Shown here in pieces: positions 10,739-21,120 of a stretch of DNA of 64,000 nt. The DNA is from Azadirachta indica (Eukaryota > Streptophyta > Magnoliopsida > Sapindales > Meliaceae): NCBI GenBank assembly GCA_022749755.1, contig CM040452.1:12294350-12358349 (forward strand), written 5' to 3'. The position numbers and the translations under genes are program-made. A model generated the notes under the pieces. The model saw only the letters and a list, made by a program, of their open reading frames with translations, was not told where the DNA came from and made no database searches. Numbering within the stretch: the stretch's first letter is position 1; every line of letters begins with the position of its first letter.

Positions 10739-11464
10739 GTGAGAGAACGAGCATTGAAACCGAGCCCAGAAGATAGAATGATTTTGCAATTTATCCGGGA
10801 TCAGAAATGGGAATCACTCACTGACTATCCTACTCAAGCAATAGTGTCATTAGTTAGGGAATTCTATGCTAATGCTTCAGTGAGCAGAGAGAATAATAAA
10901 GTGTATGTTAGGGGTAAAAGGATTTCATTCAGTTCTGAGACTATTAACACCTATTATGGCTTACTATTCATTGATACAGATGAGGATTTATGTGATGCAT
11001 TTAGGAGAGATAAAGAAAACTACACTTAGATCATTGAAGAATTATGTGTTCCCGGAATACAATGGTTAAGAGGTTGTGGTAGATATAACAAATCTCTCAC
11101 TTTCTTAGAAAATAAGCTTAATAGATACACTAACGCTTGGTATAAATTTATTTGCTCCAATCTCATGCCTACATCCCATCTCAATGAAGTTACAGTAAAA
11201 AGAACATCCATACTTTACTGTATTTATGCTGAAATTACCATTAATATAAGGAAGGTAATACGAGACAGCTTGATTGCATTTATTGAAGCGAAAACAACTG
11301 GGGGACACACACACCTCTATCTTATTACTGCCTTATGCTTAAATGGAAGGGTAAGGGTAGAGGACACAGAGTATAAGGTGAATTCGAACTCTCCAATTGA
11401 TGAGATAACAATTTTCAAGTTCAACTGCTGGGCAGGAGATGCATTCGTACGATCGGGCTTATGA
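10739..11464 (+). pseudogene. Retroelement ORF with putative plant transposon protein domain
   Basis: One frame runs 10739-11464 with a single TAG at 11027-11029. It encodes about 240 residues with 'REFYANASV', 'VYVRGKRISFSSETINTYYGL', a 'LCVPGIQW' block, 'FICSNLMPTSHLNEVTVKR', 'RTSILYCIYAE' and 'LITALC'. This pattern matches the 'putative plant transposon protein' domain found in plant retroelement-derived ORFs, whose biochemical role is unknown. The first codon of the open stretch is GTG and the true start is unclear; similarity may begin further upstream. A later piece (about 11690-11890) reads 'QQEREISNIRQ', then 'FQQMHPNVQFPPLPQF', the usual glutamine-rich coiled-coil tail, with a stop inside. 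A purine tract follows at 11990, as expected at the 3' end of an LTR element. Confidence 0.72.
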
Positions 11465-11987
11465 TTTATTGTGGATAATGATAATCAAGTTCCACCACCA
11501 TGAAAACTATTGCCTCGACTGAGAAAGAGTTCCCTTAATACAATTCCAGAGGCATATTGTCAACTTATGAAGTAAGATTAAGGCGTTAACAAAATCGTTA
11601 TTAAGGCTTATCAAATTTCTTGTTTGTTTATCAAGATAATGAAGGCAGGTCTTCCTCCTCATATCACAAAGATTCCATGCAATCAAGGATCGCCGATATG
11701 TATAAAAGAATTATTCAACAAGAGCGTGAGATTTCTAATATCCGACAAGAATAATTAAAGATGCATCAGTATCAAGTGGACTGCTTCAATACTTTGGCTT
11801 CATATTTTCAGCAAATGCATCCCAATGTTCAATTTCCACCACTTCCACAATTCCGGCCTACCCAAACAGATGAAGATAACAATAAATAATGAGAGACAAG
11901 ATTTTTACATCTTACCTCCCAAGTATAATTTTTCTAATTTTTTTCTTTATTTTTCTATCTTTTAACATCGAGGATAATGTTGCTATT

Positions 11988-12279
11988 AAGTGTGGGGGGA
12001 GGTATTTTTAAAAGTATTTGTTAAATGTAATGTAGTTAAACTTGTTTTCTAAAACAATGATCTAATTTATTTGAAGCATTCAATTTTTGTATTTGTTTTA
12101 ATTAAATTGGTCAATATATTATTTTACTTTATTAAGTGTGGGGGGACGTATTTTTAAAAGTATTTGTTGAATGTAATGTAGTTAAACTTGTTTTCTAAAA
12201 CAATAATCTAATTTATTTGAAGCATTCAATTTTTGTATTTGTTTTAATTAAATTGCTCAATATATTATTTTACTTTATT
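11988..12279 (+). repeat. Tandem 146-bp duplication carrying a polypurine tract
   Basis: The two units, 11988-12133 and 12134-12279, are nearly identical. Each starts AAGTGTGGGGGGA, the typical polypurine tract that precedes the 3' LTR in Athila/Tat-type plant retroelements, followed by TATTTTTAAAAGTATTTGTT. A 'CATCGAGGATAATGTTGCTATT' type lead-in directly precedes the first copy, as is usual before such tracts. Confidence 0.88.
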
Positions 12280-13109
12280 TTGTTTTAATTTTTCTCAATC
12301 AAATTAATTCAATTTTTTCAGATAAATTCATTACTTAATTATCTTTGGTAATTAATAGATTAACTTTTCTCGTGGGACCGACACTTTCTTACCACTATAT
12401 TACTTGTTTGCGATATGTGCACTTGTGTTCGTAATTTATGCAATATATTTTAATTTTTTATTTTTGGCTTTCAAGTATTTATCTTTTTTATTTTTTATGT
12501 TGTCTCTAATCGATAATTGAAGTTCACTAAGTAACAAGAAAAATAGTCAAATAATATAAAAATAATTAAAAACAACAACATTTTTTGTCTAAAATTTTCA
12601 ACATATATTTTCTTTTTTTCAACAAATACCATTATTTTTAATTATTTTTATTTTGTTTGATTTTTTTTTACATATAGTGAATTTATGATTATTATTTGTT
12701 AATATATTATTGTTGTTTTAATTATAAATTTAGGTAAAAATTCAAAGAAATTACTATTCATTGACTTTCTATACATACATATATATGTAATTTACTTATA
12801 TTTCATTTGATATTCTTAATTCAAATATCAACATCTTTAATTACATTTATTAAAATTAAATAAACAAATTTTTTACTTTTTATATATTTACTGATAAAAA
12901 ATTTTTCATTGAATTAATATTAAAAAAAACTCAATCTCACGTGGCATAGTAAACGACGAGAAGATTGAAAATTATTTTTTTTTTAATTTTTAAATAGAAA
13001 TCAATTAAATTAAAATTATTTTGTAAAAAGAAGAATATTTAAAATGATTTTTTATTATTTAAATAAAAGTCTATTTTATTATAAATCTTCTAAATATTTA
13101 TTTTAGAAA
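12280..13109. other. AT-rich spacer, probable 3' flank of the retroelement
   Basis: No coding sequence. If the polypurine tract at 11990 is genuine, a 3' LTR should begin near 12005. I could not find its partner or a clear TG...CA boundary here. Confidence 0.4.
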
Positions 13110-13474
13110 ATGGTTTGAAAATTATTTTTTATTTTAGAAATCAAAAATAATTTTATTAAAAAAACTGTCTTTTAAATATGTAAAAAAAGAAAACGATTTA
13201 AAAATTACTTTTATATATATTTTTTTAAAATCAAAGTAAGTTTATTAAAACTTTTCTAAACATATATTTTAGAAATAGTTCACAAAAATCGTTTTTATTT
13301 TTTAGAATTAAATTTGGTTTTATTAAAATTGTTCTCTAAATATATATTTTAAAAGACGGTTTATAAAAACTCATTTTTATTTTTTAGAATTAAATATAGT
13401 TTTTGAATAAACCGTCTTAAATAATGAAAACCATCTTCTATTTAGTGTGCTCTTTTAATTATTTTCTAGTAATG
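13110..13474. repeat. Degenerate ~80-bp tandem repeats resembling CACTA subterminal repeats
   Basis: About four imperfect units start near 13112, 13193, 13277 and 13358. Each has a (A/C)GGTTT- or CGATTT-like motif, a TTTTTATTTTTTAGAATTAAA-like run and CTAAATATATATTTTA. The block ends with AACCGTCTT, then ATTTTCTAGTAATG at 13461-13474, one base from the ATTTTCTAGTAGTG terminus of many plant CACTA elements. No opposite end was found. Confidence 0.55.
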
Positions 13475-15179
13475 TCCCGGACTAACGGCACTACCACGTG
13501 GTTCGAGATATTGGTAAGTTCTTGTCAATTTCTGTTAACAATGAATCTTAAAATTAAACCATTTCCCAGAATGTAGCTGAAGCACTTTTTCAGGTATTAG
13601 CTTTTTGTTATCGAGAACAAATTGGTTGTATTTCTTTTTTGCCTCATGTGAAATAAATCTCTTTGTTAAAGAGTTATTTTGAAGATGAAATGCTTTCTTT
13701 CCTCTTTTTCGGTACCATGCCTACTATAAATTTCTCTTTTAAATTGATCCTTATTAACAAGTAATGAGCACTATAATTCATAAGTCACTTCAAGCAACCT
13801 TAGCACCAAGTTCAAGCAAACTTTCACAAGTCACCTTACAACTTCAATTAAATCACTTCCCATAAATCACCTCACAATTCCCTTAAACACCATTTTAACT
13901 TCAATTCACCACTTAAAAGCCTTCACCCAAGTATTTTCCTATACCTAAATTATATATTTTGTATAGAAATCTTACTTAGACATTTCACCAAACACATAGT
14001 AGGTATATTAATTTCATTCAAGCAAACACATTAAACTAACTCTTTTTTAACTTTAATTCTCACCACTTACCCCTCACAAGTGTTTCCCATGCAAAAAGCA
14101 AACATTTCCCATAATTTTCCCTTTGAGGCATTTCAATAAACACTTGCACCATTCTAACACTACTTATTCAATGTTACAATCAATTTCTTTAACCCTATTC
14201 ACACTTTAATCAATGCCTATGTACTCCACTACCAATTTTCACAAGTCAATTCATCAAATATTTGCAAGAAAAACAACATCCAACTACAAATTCTATCAAC
14301 AATGTCAAAATACCAAATTGATTATTTTCACCAAATTAACAATTTGGAATGGTTTTAAGAGACTTACTTGCAATGGAAGAGTAAGGACTTGCTTAATTTG
14401 ATGGGGTTGTCTTAATTTGATGTTTCTTGAAGAAGATTATAATGTATTGTGTTGGTTATGGGTTTTGTATTTTTAGATTAAAAATTGGGAAATTGCGAAA
14501 TTGTTAAGCCAAATGCGTTTGAAAGAGAGTTCGCGTTGATTTGAAAGTGTTTAGGAGACGGATTTTTTTTTTGTGTGGAAGGAATGATTTTGTGTTTAAG
14601 AGGGAGAAGGAAATGGAAATATGCTAGCTTTCTTTTGTTTACCAAAAAAGGTGGTCAAAGATAAGAAAAGGGAAAGCCTATAAAAATTAAATTTTTAAAG
14701 GCCATGATTCAAGGATGCGCGGTTGTGCCTATTATAGGATGCGAGGGCACCTTTCTTACTGCCTATAGTGCGTAGGGCATATGCTGATGAAGTGCAATAA
14801 CACTCTTCTTTACGTCCAAGTGCGTACGGGCTTATGTGCTTTGTGCCCAAGAGCGCTGCATTGATGCAGAGGGTGTATGGGCGCAATAAGTTTGGTGTGG
14901 CCATACCTCTAATTTTATCTTTAGTTGTACTGGGATGCGTGGAAGCTGGTGAGCATGTGTTCGGTCTGACGTTGGACTAAAAAATGCTATTCCCTCTTGA
15001 GATTGTTGGTCCAAAAGTGTCTTTATACTCCAAAAATAATTTCACACTTACAATCATAGATGACGCAAATCAAATTCTTACTTACAATTCAAAAATAAAA
15101 CACAATCATTAATTCAATAACTCAAAACTAAAGAAAAAAAATTAAAAGAGAAAAGGCATAAAAATCTTGAGTTGCCTCT
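13475..15179. other. Possible LTR-like DNA without coding capacity; GC-rich block 14700-14990
   Basis: No gene recognised. 13780-14400 is C/A-rich with repeated CACTT and TTCAA words. 14700-14990 is GC-rich with several GTGCG, GGGCGC and GCGTA words like the blocks at 9.2, 9.9 and 19.0 kb. These patterns are typical of plant Ty3/gypsy LTRs, but I could not match this stretch to the LTR at 17.9-19.4 kb. Confidence 0.4.
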
Positions 15180-15561
15180 TAAGAAGCTTTTAGTTTAATG
15201 TTCTTAGCTAAACTTGGTCATTGATTCAATCAATCAGGATCCTCAAATGAAAAATTTACCACGTTCCACCATTCTCCACTAAAATAATGTTTGAGGCTTT
15301 GGCCATTCATTTAAAATCATCTCCTATCTCCATCTTTCATATTACCCTTGTCAAGATGTAATACTCCTTCAATTTTAAACAACACTAAGTTTCTTGACTT
15401 CAACTTGCCTAGAATCAACTCTAATCTTGGCTTCTTTTTCTTCTTTTTAAAAATTTTGGGATCCTTATACACTTCCTTCCAAGACTTTTCCTTCTCATTT
15501 CCATGAGTGTCCATTACACCACTATTAATTACAACGACCCTATGATAAGTGCTTGTATTAT

Positions 15562-15930
15562 TTAGAGATTTCTTGTCGTGGTAATGTTAAACTTAACCTT
15601 TTCATCATTCACCCTTAGTGTTAACTCGCCACGTTCAACATCAATAAAAGCTCTACTGGTGGCTAGAAAAGGCCAGCCAAGAATGAGAGACATTTCATCA
15701 TCTTCTTCCATATTTACTATCACAAATTTTGTTGGAAATATAAACTTGCCAACTTTAACTAACACATCCTCTATAATTCTACGAGGATAAGTGATAGATC
15801 GATTCGTTAATTGTAAGGAGATAGTTGATGGCTTCACTCCACCAAGGCCTAATTTCCTGAAAATAGAGAGTGACATTAATTAATGATAACTCTTAAATCG
15901 CACAATGCTTGTTTAAAGAAAGAACCTCCA
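15562..15930 (-). pseudogene. Ty3/gypsy aspartic protease (retropepsin)
   Basis: The 104-codon open stretch 15562-15876 begins MSLSIFRKLGLGG and contains 'NRSITYPRRIIEDVLVKVGKFIFPTKFVI' (quoted in part) and 'LILGWPFLATSRAFIDVE.GELTLRV', the standard flap and C-terminal part of plant gag-pro retropepsins. The catalytic block lies just upstream (about 15885-15925) and reads CDLRVIIN instead of the expected CDLGASIN. A stop or frame change separates it from MSLS. The active site is therefore lost. The family enzyme would cut the Gag-Pol polyprotein. Confidence 0.85.
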
Positions 15931-16044
15931 ATAGAGCAAGGAATAAAAAAAAATCCCTAAATTTTTTAATTTTTGCAGTAATTTCTTCTTGAGAATTACA
16001 CTGTATTCCTTTATGAGCTTTATCAATTCAAAATCCTCTAACTG

Positions 16045-16302
16045 TCATTTATTGAACATCACCTCCTTTATAAACTTGGCATAGTGAGGCTTTTGTTCTA
16101 GGGCATTCGTAAATAGGATGTTGGGGTAAAGCTTTTTAAATATCTCAAAGAACTTGGAGAACTGAGCATCGAGTTTCTTCTTGTGAAATCGTTGAGGAAA
16201 AGGCAAAGGTGGTGTAATCATTGGAGGGTTGTTTGGAAATGAAATGCTATGTAGCTTAGACACTTCTTTTGGTACTTCCTTTTTAACTTCCTTCCTAATC
16301 AC
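16045..16302 (-). pseudogene. Ty3/gypsy gag-pro linker
   Basis: An 85-codon open stretch has 'PPLPFPQRFHKKKLDAQFSK', 'FFEIFKKLYPNILFTNALEQ' and 'YAKFIKEV'. This is the strongly conserved 'PPLPFPQR...F.KFL..FKKLHINIPF.EAL.QMP.YAKF.K' segment that precedes the protease in Athila/Tat-type elements. Confidence 0.87.
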
Positions 16303-16449
16303 TTCACTTTTCTTTATTTTATCCTCTTTAACTTCATTCTCTTTAGGCTTAGGTGGCTCTAACTCCTTGCCACTTCTAAGAATGATTGTCTTGTATTGCT
16401 CTCTTGAGTTAACTTCTGTATCACTTGAAAATTTTCCTCCTTAAAGAAA

Positions 16450-17620
16450 CTTGATTGATGTAGCTAGCTGGCTAACTTATACTTCTAAGGACTTCATTGT
16501 TGCTCTTATATTCATCATATAAGTTTCCATATTGTCCACCCTAGCTTTATCTTTGTTGAGCTGATTCCTAATCTCTACAATAAATGTGCTTAAGAGTTTT
16601 TCCAAGGATGGCTTCTTTTTCATCATCGGTTATAGGTAATTCGATAGGTGATATGGTTGTAAAGTATTCCTCTAATTTCCATAAGAGAAATTCTTATGAT
16701 TGTGAAGTTCAGGATGATAGTGAGTCGGTAAATTATTGCTTGGCTGAAAGTTGTAGTTCTGGTTATTGATATATTGACAATGTTCCTTTTCAAAACTCTC
16801 ATCAGCATATGATGAACTAGCAACCATAATTTCCTCTTGACTTGAAGAAGTCTCCCTCATGGTAAGATTTTTAATTTGGTTGTTAAAGCCACTACTTGGG
16901 CTGAAAGTGATGCCATTTGATCTACTTTATGAACTCCTACAGCTCTCTTCACAATTGACCTTTCACTTGGCCATTGGTAATTGTTGCACGTCATTTCTTC
17001 AAGCAAAGAATAGGCTTTTCTAGCCATCTTGGACAAAAAAGCACTACTAGCTACTTCATCTCTAATTTTTTAAGTTTGACCATCCAATCCATTGTAGAAT
17101 AACTGAATTTAGAGTCAATCTTGGTACCCATACTAAGGACACTTTGATTAAGTTCTTAAATCACTCCTAAGACTTATACAATGGTTAAAAGTCAAGCTGT
17201 CTAAATTATGCAATTTCGCCCCTTAATTGTTAAGTCTTGGATGGTGGATAGAATTTTGTGAGGAATGTTTAAGCCAATTCTTCTTATGTAGTGATGCTTC
17301 CCAGTTGTAAGGATTGCAACCAACCTTTTGCCTTGTCTCTTAATGAAAACACCATCTAGATCACATCTTGGTCTATTCTATTCATTGTTACACACACCTC
17401 CAAGAACATGGCCAAATGGATATTAGGGTCCTTATGAGACAAACCACCATACTGATTCTGTTGAACCATGTCAATAAAAACTGATTTGATCTCAAAATTG
17501 TTGTCATTGATGGCTTGCCGATGAATTCTCGAGTAGTTATCAATAACCATTAGCCAAAAGTAATCTTGAAGAGCTCTAAGTTGTTGGCGGTTATGGTGGG
17601 TTTTGATTTCCTTCATCCAT
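16450..17620 (-). pseudogene. Ty3/gypsy gag
   Basis: The N-terminal part (17356-17616) contains 'RALQDYF', 'QAINDNNFEIKSVFIDMVQQ' and 'YGGLSHKDPNIHLAMFLEVC', a clear match to the gag entry 'RALRDY...I..NNFELKP..IQMVQ.NQFGG.P.EDPN.HL..FLEIC'. Downstream sequence to about 16450 shows scattered gag-like words broken by stops and frame changes. Gag would form the virus-like particle of the element. Confidence 0.8.
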
Positions 17621-17830
17621 CATGTTTCTTGATTTATTCCTTCTTTCTCTTCTCCATCGGTAAAAACCCCATTCAATCTCTAGATCAAATGCAACAAGTT
17701 TAAGGTTCTCACTCTTCGCATACAACTACAAAATTTCAAACTAGAACCATAATTAAAGAAACAAAAATAAAAACTTAAATTAAAATTAAATTACGTAATT
17801 GCAATATTAACAAAAAATAAAAAATTCTTA

Positions 17831-17848
17831 GTCCTGGCAATGGCGCCA
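17831..17848 (-). other. Primer binding site (tRNA-Asp) of the gypsy element
   Basis: The minus strand reads TGGCGCCATTGCCAGGAC, close to TGGCGCCGTTGCCGGGGA, the complement of the tRNA-Asp 3' end that primes Athila/Tat elements. It lies six bases inside the LTR edge. Confidence 0.85.
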
Positions 17849-17854
17849 AAAACT

Positions 17855-19418
17855 TGATACTCTTTCACGTATCCCGCAAGTATACAAGGTCGTGCAAGTA
17901 GTACGTGAAAAAGAAGGCACTGTTGTACCCACGAGTACTAAGTTTTTGAATTTTTAAATTAAGTCCTGCGATTATAGTAAATTAACTTTATCTACGCACT
18001 TAAAAATTGCAAGAATAAGAAAATATAAAAAAAATTATAAAAAGAGCAACTAAATTGATTAATCAAAATAAAAGCTAACAAATTAAGCTAATAGAGGGAG
18101 TATGTGTAGAAATTGATATAAAAATGATCTTAAGATTTTGATTTCACCTAACTTTTATCATGTCTCTCCTAATATCAAATTTGCTCAATTTTTATTTTTA
18201 ATACATTAATCACAGGTTCTAAATAACCTTATTCACTCTCTCGAATGTCGAACTACGTTTATATTTAGTTAAACCAACCGATATCTCTATCTAGCTAAAT
18301 TAACTATACGATCCTTGAATCTAACCTATTATTAACTTTTAGAAATTAATTCACGTCCGGATTTATCAAGGCCTAAGTGTTAAAGTGATTATCTAGTCAT
18401 TGACGTTCTCCAGAATGTTCAATATATTAAATTGAGTTTTTCGAATTTCATAAATAATTTAGACTATCCCTATGACCAATTCATTTACGTTTAATCTAAT
18501 ATTTCATTATACAATAAATCATTAGCATTAAATGTAAAAAAAATCTAAGTGATTAAAAACTAATAACAATAACAAATTTTTTAATTAGTCAAAACATGGT
18601 AGAATTAAGTTACATTAAAATCCTAAAACTTGAAAAATTTAGTCTAACATATCAATAATTAAACCCAAGTTCATAATAAAATTTATTATCCTCACAATAA
18701 TCTAACAATAAAAATAAAATGAATTTGAATACAAAAATAAGGGTTGAGAAGATAAAACTAGTGATGAAGGGTTTCAACAAATAATCTTTAAGTCTTCTTT
18801 CAAAGGCCTTCAAGTTTAATTGATTCTTTCTTTTCTTGGTTTACAATTTTCTCTCCTTATTCTTTCTTTCTTTTCTCTCTAAAAATTTTAATTTTTATTC
18901 TTGAATGACTCATTTTATATGATGGCTGATGTCCTAACATTGAGAAAACTTATGATTAACCAAATCTGTCCATTAAAAAGCTAATCATTGAAATTCGACT
19001 GAATTTTAATATAAAATGATTAGTTGTGGCATAGCCGTGCACCTGAAGTGATGCGGCCACACCCTTTCTCCTCCCGTCCCTGGGTGCGCCACGAAAGGCG
19101 CGGGCAAGGCATGCATCAATTCAGTATAATTTTAATTGAGTCCTTTAATATTTTTAATTAAATCCCTAAGGCTTTTACTATTATATTTTAACCCCTTAAA
19201 TCTTTATTACTTGCATTTTGATCCTTATATTTTGGTCCCAATTTTTGATGACTTAACTTTTTTGTCCTATTTTTTATATGCTTATCACCTTAACCACGAT
19301 TTTCTTCATTTCTGCGCAAAAACAAAGAATTTCAATAAAAAAACACAATTACTTAAGGATTTACATATATATTTAAATTAAAAGGTAAAAGATAACTGAA
19401 TAAATTACTTACTTATCA
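17855..19418 (-). repeat. 5' LTR of the gypsy element (~1.56 kb)
   Basis: On the plus strand the block opens TGATAC next to the primer site and closes TTATCA at 19418, giving inverted ends TGATA/TATCA. It includes a GC-rich segment at 19020-19115 and lacks coding sequence. The bases just outside (19419-19423, TTTCT) belong to the interrupted copia integrase. The partner LTR was not found. Confidence 0.75.
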
Positions 19419-21120
19419 TTTCTCCTTTTTGCAACATCATTATGTTGTGGTGTTCTAGGTGCTGTGAGTTAAGATAGAATGTCATGCTTTAACAAATAAT
19501 CCTTAAACTTTAAGTTAAAGTATTCACCTCCTCAATTTGATTGAAGAGTTTTAAGTGATTTACCTAATTGCTTTTCAACTTCTGTTAAGAATTCTTTAAA
19601 CATTTCAAAAGTTTTGGGTTTTCTTTGCATTATACATATGTAGCCATATCTAGAATAATTGTCAGTAAAGCTGACAAAATATTCATAACCACCTTTAGCT
19701 TGTACATTTAATGGACTGTAGATATCACTACGTATAAGTTCAAATGATTTTTTGGCCCTTTCGCCCTTTGCTGAGAAAGGTCTTTTAGTCATTTTACACT
19801 CTAGACAAGATTCATAGATAAGTAGGGTGCCAATGTTTAGCTCTCTTAAAGGATCATCATTTACGAGTCTGTTAATTCTATTTAGATCAATATGACCTAA
19901 CCTAAAATGTCAAAGATATGTCTCGTCACTTTAAGAAACTTTCTGCCTTTTAGGTTTATGATATTCTATTATGAATAGTTCTGTATTCAGCAATGGTCGT
20001 TCATTTATCTTTAAAATATAAAGTCTATTTTCTTCTTTTGCTGAACAAATATTTAAACCATTTTTGAAATAATAATTTGATTATTATTAAATGAAATGCT
20101 AAATAATTATTCAGCCAATTTAGAAACTGAAATCAAATTTCCTCTAAAAGTAGGAACAAAATAAATATTATTCAAAACAATAAATTTATTTTGAAAACGT
20201 AAACAAAGACTCCTATTGCTAATGCTGATTTTTATGGTGAAGTCTTTATCAGCCAGCTTCCTAGAAGAACTAAGCATTTACAATGAAGAACGAACATGGT
20301 TAGTGGCTCCTAAATCAACTATCTAAGGAGATAAATCATTTTTCACTAAAGAAGCTTTTAGAACTAGTAAATTGAATTTTCCTTTCTTTTTGTCCTTCAG
20401 TTTAAAGAGATACTTTTTGCAGTTTCTCTTCTAATGCCCATCAACTTCGCAATGGAAATATTTTCTCTTCAGGGTTTTGTTCTTGTTGCCTGTGCAACTT
20501 TTCTTGGCTTTCTTGGACTATGCTTTAGAACCATTTTTTTTTTTTCTTCCTCTTTTTGCTCTTTCTAGAGGAAGAAGGCTTATCTTCGACAACATTTGCC
20601 TCACATTCTTTAGGTTTCTCTTTCAAGATGGACTTAAAGATTTACAGTTCATTAAGTAGCTGAGTCATATTTGTAATTTAGCTTATTCATAATATAGTTC
20701 ATCTTGAACTGTGTAAAAGTCGATGATAGTGACTCAAGAATGATGCTGACTTGAGTATGCTCATCAATAGTCGCACTATAGATCTATGCCTCATTCATGT
20801 AATTCACCATGATCAATACATGTTCTCTAATTAAAAAACCCTTTTTCATGTTCGCATTTATATAGTTATGAGTAGCTTTATGACACAATTGATTCAAGGG
20901 CTACCTAAACATAGCCTAGAGGGATTCCCATATCTCATATGCAGTCTCCATCCGTTCATGCTTCTGTCTAAGCATGTCATTCATACTGGCTAGCAAGTAA
21001 CAGCAGGCCTTGTTATTGGTTTGAATCTATTTATCATATCACTCTCGAACATTACATAGGTGCATTAGCAGCATGTTCTGGAAGACACTTAGCAAGGAGA
21101 ACAAACTTTTGGTTATTACA
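19419..21120 (-). pseudogene. Ty1/copia gag-protease-integrase remnant
   Basis: Reading leftward on the minus strand, gag-like sequence (about 21100-20560) has 'IREHVLIMVNYMNEA', 'ATIDEHTQVS.ILESL' and 'TFTQFKMNYIMNKLNY'. It is followed by a nucleocapsid knuckle remnant and the protease block 'VDLGATNHVRSSL' (20305-20316 encode DLGA, where DSGA is expected). A GAG-pre-integrase segment follows ('NRLVNDGSLRELNIGTL', about 19815-19870). The integrase core is at 19532-19792 ('MTKRPFSAKGERAKKSFELI', 'DIYSPLNVQAKGGYEYFVSF', 'DNYSRYGY'). The integrase breaks off at 'RRN' where the gypsy LTR starts. Several stops confirm decay. Confidence 0.87.

Larger units (their letters stand above)
15180..19418 (-). 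mobile_element. Ty3/gypsy retrotransposon (Athila/Tat type), pol-deleted, one LTR
   Basis: The minus strand reads, from right to left: an LTR (17855-19418), a tRNA-Asp primer site (17831-17848), gag (about 17620-16450), a linker (16302-16045), retropepsin (about 15930-15562) and a short tail ending near 15180 in a stretch like the common '...AGAAGCTTCTTAAGAGGCAAC' motif of such elements. No reverse transcriptase, RNase H, integrase or matching 3' LTR is present, so most of pol and the left end are lost. The right LTR edge lies inside a copia integrase reading frame, so this element is younger than that copia copy. Confidence 0.82.

Noticed and set aside
13475..15179. 3' LTR partner for the gypsy LTR at 17855-19418
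   Set aside because: The characteristic TGATACTCTTTCACGTATCC start and downstream words are absent here, so it is not the matching LTR.
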